Shown here one piece after another: positions 60,743-64,000 of a DNA stretch of 64,000 bases. Source of the DNA: Pseudomonas sp. BGI-2 (GTDB taxonomy: Bacteria > Pseudomonadota > Gammaproteobacteria > Pseudomonadales > Pseudomonadaceae). A program made the translations under genes and the position numbers. The notes below the pieces were generated by a model. The model was not told where the DNA came from. It saw nothing but the letters and a program-made list of their open reading frames with translations, and ran no database searches. The first letter of the stretch is position 1. Each line of letters opens with the position of its first letter. The stretch lies in assembly GCF_004310295.1 (NCBI RefSeq), contig NZ_SISB01000017.1:53572-117571 (forward strand), given 5' to 3'.

Positions 60743-61690
60743 ATGCAAAAAAACATCACGTCGTTAGGCTCGTTGAACTGGGATGACCTCAAGTTTTTCC
60801 TCGAAGTCGCCCGCACCCGCAAGGCCAGCACTGCGGCCAAGCGCCTGGCGGTGGACTACACCACCGTGTCGCGGCGCATCAGCTCGCTGGAAGCGGCATT
60901 GGGCACTCTGCTGTTCGAGAAATCCCGGACCAGCGGTTTTGTCCTGACCGCCGAAGGCCAGCGGTTGCTCGGTTACGCCGAATCGATTGAAAGCACGCTG
61001 CACATGGCTTGCGAGCAGGTTTCAGGTTCTGGCGTGGCGCTGTCCGGGCATGTGCGCATGGGTTGCACCGAAGGCTTCGGTAGCTTTTTCATCACCCCGC
61101 AGCTGAGCCATTTCGTCGACGCCTACCCGGCGATCTCGGTGGACATCCTGCCGCTGCCGCACTTCATCAGCCTGTCCAAGCGCGAGGCGGACATCGTCAT
61201 CGCCCTGGAGCGCCCGGAGCATGGCCCGTACGTCTGCTGCAAACTCTGCGACTACAAACTCCAGCTGTACGCGACTCAGGATTATCTCGACAAGCACCCA
61301 CCGATCCGCCGCCCGGCCGACTTGGGCAAGCATTCGTTCATCAGTTATGTAGACGATCTGGCGTTCAGCTCGGAGCTGTTGTACCTGGCGAACGTATTGC
61401 CCGGCGCCAGCGCCAACCTGCGCAGCACCAGTGTGATCGCGCAATTCGTGGCGGCGCAGCAAGGACGGTCATTGGCGATTCTACCGTGCTTCCTGGCGGC
61501 TCAAGACCCGCGCTTGCTGCCGGTGTTGCCGGATGAGATCAACATCACCCGGCAATTCTGGATGTACTGCCGGGAGGACCTGCGCAAGCTCAAGCGGATT
61601 ACCCTGTTGTGGGATTACATCCGCGCCGTCACTGAGCAGAATCAGGGTTTGTTGATGGGTGAAAGCCGGGAGATGCTGTTCGCCGACTGA
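60743..61690 (+). CDS. LysR-family regulator, likely controlling mmsAB
   Basis: 315 residues from the ATG at 60743; the longer frame to 60674 lacks a ribosome-binding site. LysR HTH: SLNWDDLKFFLEVARTRKA, TAAKRLAVDYTTVSRRIS. The substrate-binding domain follows, with HVRMGCTEGFGSFF and LPLPHFISLSKREAD. It is divergent from mmsA, the common layout for a LysR activator and its target. In P. aeruginosa the mms regulator is an AraC protein instead, so this is a different control scheme. The ligand is not known. Confidence 0.88.
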   Translation: MQKNITSLGSLNWDDLKFFLEVARTRKASTAAKRLAVDYTTVSRRISSLEAALGTLLFEKSRTSGFVLTAEGQRLLGYAESIESTLHMACEQVSGSGVALSGHVRMGCTEGFGSFFITPQLSHFVDAYPAISVDILPLPHFISLSKREADIVIALERPEHGPYVCCKLCDYKLQLYATQDYLDKHPPIRRPADLGKHSFISYVDDLAFSSELLYLANVLPGASANLRSTSVIAQFVAAQQGRSLAILPCFLAAQDPRLLPVLPDEINITRQFWMYCREDLRKLKRITLLWDYIRAVTEQNQGLLMGESREMLFAD

Positions 61691-62075
61691 TGATCTTCAA
61701 GGAATCAGGTGGCCGGATCGTAGCGAGGTCAGCACGCCTTTGCCAACGGTTTGTACCAGTTGTTGGTATGTGACTTGTAACACCGAGAGGCCCTTGTAGA
61801 CGCCTGAACGGACCAGCTTCCAGAGGCGCCCGCATGTGCACGATAAGGACCCCATGCGAGCGCACGCTAAGGCTCAGGCGCGAGGGCGTACGGGGGACGC
61901 GAGGGCAAATCGTGATTGAGGTGGTCATTCAGATTTTTCTGCCAGATTCTCATAGGGCAACCCGGCAAATTACGACTTTTCCTACAGACCTGCCCTTCCG
62001 CTTCCAGTAGCCTCTCCCGCGCCCGCTTAAAGGCTGGTTATTGCCTATGGACGAAAGACGCAAGGACGACACGCA
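61691..62075. other. Intergenic region without a recognised gene
   Basis: 385 bases between the LysR gene and the PAAR effector gene. No convincing ORF, tRNA or terminator was seen by eye. Composition shifts to lower GC from about 61,920, where the accessory island seems to begin. An AAGGA at 62061-62065 is the ribosome-binding site of the next gene. Confidence 0.5.
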
Positions 62076-63224
62076 ATGATTTCTTCTGCTCGATTGGGTG
62101 ACAAACATGTCTGCCCATTGCCCGGTCACGGCACAACCCCAATTGCTTCAGCCAGTGGTGACGTCAACATAAACTTTATGGGCTCTGCCCGTGTTGGCGA
62201 TACCTGTGGGTGTGGTGCAGTCATCACGACAGGCTTTCCTTCTATTCAGGTGAATGGCCGTCCCATGGCCCACTTAGGGAGCCCAACCAGTCATGGCGGG
62301 ACAATCATCACGGGGTCAGGCGACGTCGGTGGTGGCTTTGTCATGGGGGACGCTGGTGGCGCAACGATCATCAACTTCATGGCCCTTGGAGCGTTCCGGC
62401 CTGATGGCTCTGTGGACGACGAGAAGATGGCGACTTTGTTAGCCGACCCGAACCTCAAGGAGAAAGCCTTAGCGGCGAACGCATTGGTAGACCCTAAGGC
62501 AGCCGGTAAGGAGCCTGAAGAGAAAGCTGAAGAGAAAGCGGTACCTGCCGTCTGCAAAGACCCTGACATGATGGAAGAACTGGCGAGTTACATTGCTGGC
62601 GAGATAAATACCAACATCCATCACCCCTCCGTCCTTAAGATGAAAGAACTGCTCAGCTATGACGTTGCGGAAGAAACCCGTAAGCAAATGGAGCTGCCTT
62701 GGTATGCCCAAGTAGGTGCGACCAGCCCTCAAGCTATTGGGGCTGCAAATGCTGCGGCTGCGATGGCGCTTTGGACTGAACGGGTTGGTCAGGGACGTAA
62801 ATGGGACCACAAAGTGCCACTCGCGGAGATGTACGACGGCGTTGTTTACCACAAGCAGGGTGACTACGATTACTTCTATGACATTTGGTCGAACATTCAC
62901 TATGGCTACGTGGGCCGAGCTGGGGGCCTTTCAGAAAGCGCCCTGTCCGATGGTGCGGGTCTTGAGCAAATAGCTTCCGAATCTGTCAGAAAACTATTTG
63001 ATTGGAAGAAACGGCAATGGCCGGACGCGGCTGAAGGCGTCGATGGCTTGCGGGCTTACGACGACGATCAGGATCGAATATCTATCGGTATCGGGATTAA
63101 ACTATTCGCCGAGCATCCTAACGGTGGTATCACCGCCCAAATGATAATGGACAAAGTTCTTGCAGTTAAACTAAAGGATTGGGGGGATAGCGTTCGTGAA
63201 CACGTTTGCAAGAAAACTGAGTAA
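62076..63224 (+). CDS. PAAR-domain polymorphic toxin with Ntox44-type C-terminus
   Basis: 382 residues. The N-terminal PAAR domain (about 1-100) shows the signature GDKHVCPLPGHG, NINFMGSARVGD, VNGRPMAHLGSPTSHGG, which sharpens a T6SS spike. A Lys/Glu-rich linker (about 140-160) follows. The C-terminal part matches the bacterial polymorphic toxin type 44 domain: GRKWDHKVPL (241-250), FYDIWSNIHYGYVGRAGG (267-284), and DDDQDRISIGIG (329-340). Type 44 is considered a nuclease-like toxin with conserved His/Asp residues. It would be delivered by the type VI secretion system into competitors. It overlaps the next gene by 29 bases. Confidence 0.9.
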   Translation: MISSARLGDKHVCPLPGHGTTPIASASGDVNINFMGSARVGDTCGCGAVITTGFPSIQVNGRPMAHLGSPTSHGGTIITGSGDVGGGFVMGDAGGATIINFMALGAFRPDGSVDDEKMATLLADPNLKEKALAANALVDPKAAGKEPEEKAEEKAVPAVCKDPDMMEELASYIAGEINTNIHHPSVLKMKELLSYDVAEETRKQMELPWYAQVGATSPQAIGAANAAAAMALWTERVGQGRKWDHKVPLAEMYDGVVYHKQGDYDYFYDIWSNIHYGYVGRAGGLSESALSDGAGLEQIASESVRKLFDWKKRQWPDAAEGVDGLRAYDDDQDRISIGIGIKLFAEHPNGGITAQMIMDKVLAVKLKDWGDSVREHVCKKTE

Positions 63225-63612
63225 AGGCAAAGTGATAACTCTGTTCCTGCTCGCAACGTTCTTATTTTGGTATCTGACGCTTCCGCGAGTAGTCGTCAAT
63301 TATTCCAAGCACGGGGCGGATGAGTTGCGCTATATCTGGAACACTCAGCACCGCATTGACAAAGGAGGCATTCTCCCCGGTGAAGGAACAGCAGATATTG
63401 GCCACGTCTTTCCCGATAAGAATTTCTTCATGATGTTCGATTGGTGGTCAAAAAAGGGTTTACGAAGGTGTATCGCCATCACTCCAAAATGGGGGACAAC
63501 GACAGAAATCAACCTCGATGAAACAGGGAGGATTGACACAAACACCACCTCCTCTGACGTCATCGCACGGTTGCAAAACTGCAAGGGGGAGCTTGACCCT
63601 TTCCGACCCTAA
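63196..63612 (+). CDS. Candidate immunity protein for the PAAR effector
   Basis: 138 residues starting at GTG 63196, with GGGGGG upstream. One N-terminal membrane anchor (VITLFLLATFLFWYLTLP) is followed by an about 105-residue polar domain that would face the periplasm. Small size, overlap of 29 bases with the effector and lower GC are typical of polymorphic-toxin immunity genes. No domain name recognised. A membrane-anchored inhibitor suggests that the toxin acts or is met in the periplasm, although immunity proteins for cytosolic nucleases are usually soluble, so this is odd. Confidence 0.75.
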   Translation: MNTFARKLSKGKVITLFLLATFLFWYLTLPRVVVNYSKHGADELRYIWNTQHRIDKGGILPGEGTADIGHVFPDKNFFMMFDWWSKKGLRRCIAITPKWGTTTEINLDETGRIDTNTTSSDVIARLQNCKGELDPFRP

Positions 63613-63777
63613 GGTGCCCGACCAACACCACAGCAAGGTCACTCAGCACAGCCACCAAGTAGAACACAGACGACATCCCCGAAGGCTTCGACCAAAGGAC
63701 CACCTTGAGCAACTCCCAGAGTGACAAGGAGTAGACCAAGAAATCGATAGGTGACACGGTGGGTAGCCAGCGTGTCG
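63613..63777. other. Short intergenic remnant between immunity gene and IS end
   Basis: About 165 bases with no supported gene. A minus-strand frame with hydrophobic residues (LVYSLSLWELLKVVLW, VFYLVAVLSDLAVVLVG) exists but starts near the IS end without a ribosome-binding site. It could be a remnant of a truncated membrane protein. Confidence 0.4.
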
Positions 63778-64000
63778 TGGTCAACTAATTCCGGACACCT
63801 CGATAGGTGATTTCGACGCCATCTCCCGTTCGTAAACGGTCGGTGGCAGATATCCGAGTTTCGAGTGCAGCCGCTCGTTGTTGTAAAACCCAACGATGTA
63901 TTCAGTAATGTCACGTATCGCTTCGGCGTGGTTGGCGTAATCGCGCCGCCATACCCGCTCCATTTTCAAGCTCAGGAAGAAGCGCTCCATCACTGAGTTG
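63778..64000 (-). mobile_element. End of an IS3-family insertion sequence (cut by window edge)
   Basis: The terminal sequence TGGTCAACTAATTCCGGACA (63778-63797) lies at the inside end of the transposase gene and looks like an IS terminal repeat; the other end is outside the window. The element carries the C-terminal part of an IS3 orfB-type transposase read leftward. Its insertion abuts the PAAR/immunity pair. Confidence 0.7.
63781..64000 (-). CDS. IS3-family transposase, C-terminal fragment (rve_3 region)
   Basis: About 72 residues of the C-terminus: VMERFFLSLKMERVW, DITEYIVGFYNNERLHSKLGYLPPTVYE, typical of the IS3/IS150 orfB integrase-core ending with its conserved NxxRLHSxLGY(x)xP motif. 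The frame continues beyond the window edge, so it is partial here. The stop codon lies inside the terminal repeat of the element. The catalytic DDE residues upstream are not visible; the Glu in MERFFLS may be the third acidic residue. Confidence 0.88.
   Translation of the reverse strand, partial: NSVMERFFLSLKMERVWRRDYANHAEAIRDITEYIVGFYNNERLHSKLGYLPPTVYEREMASKSPIEVSGIS

Noticed and set aside
63560..63784. Hydrophobic minus-strand frame of 74 codons
   Set aside because: Starts at the IS end, overlaps the immunity gene antisense and lacks a ribosome-binding site; at most a remnant.

Overview
The window looks like chromosome from a Pseudomonas of the fluorescens group. The reasons are high GC, a pel locus with a pelX epimerase upstream of pelA, DUF6124 and mmsAB loci, stand-alone Tc toxin genes, and paired REP-type palindromes of the kind common in these genomes. 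All names rest on motif recognition from the sequence; no database search was possible.

Layout. 1-12.3 kb is a leftward Pel exopolysaccharide operon, pelX-pelA-B-C-D-E-F-pelG (pelG cut by the window edge), with a good sigma70-type promoter and a FleQ-like box upstream of pelX. 12.5-19.2 kb is an accessory stretch: a decayed isochorismatase-like gene, three toxin-antitoxin type modules (Panacea pair, AbiEi/AbiEii, HipB/HipA), a two-domain predicted lysozyme inhibitor and two small genes of a DUF6124-type locus with a hairpin leader. 19.2-25.5 kb holds a YeeE/YedE transporter, a DUF2252 protein, a small protein/KaiC-like ATPase/histidine kinase operon and a GNAT acetyltransferase. 25.6-28.2 kb holds an envelope-modification group: an ArnT-like glycosyltransferase broken by an internal deletion, a PAP2 phosphatase and a histidine phosphatase. 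A chemoreceptor with a FliA-type promoter follows (28.4-30.3 kb), then a FitA/FitB toxin-antitoxin pair with a perfect palindromic operator.

31.3-45.5 kb is a complete rightward Tc (ABC) toxin operon: a TcA split in two (TccA- and TccB-like), TcB and TcC. The TcC C-terminal variable region carries HAE and CxxC motifs of a nucleic-acid/nucleotide deaminase fold (YwqJ-like), which would be the delivered toxin. 45.5-60.6 kb is mostly ordinary metabolism: a glyoxalase-fold protein; a D-aminoacylase/RpiR/GntP operon; a SulP transporter; an SDR gene with a nonsense codon; LysR regulators, one of them with a premature TGA; flavin reductases; a TauE/SafE permease; MerR and cupin genes; and mmsAB for valine catabolism. 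REP-type inverted repeats sit in many of these gaps. A LysR regulator divergent from mmsAB follows.

The right end (62.1-64.0 kb) is a PAAR-Ntox44 polymorphic effector with a small membrane-anchored candidate immunity protein, followed by the end of an IS3-family element cut by the window edge.

Two themes stand out. The first is weaponry and conflict genes: the Tc toxin, the PAAR effector, four TA modules and a lysozyme inhibitor. The second is recent gene decay: three in-frame nonsense codons with intact reading frame beyond them, and one internal deletion.
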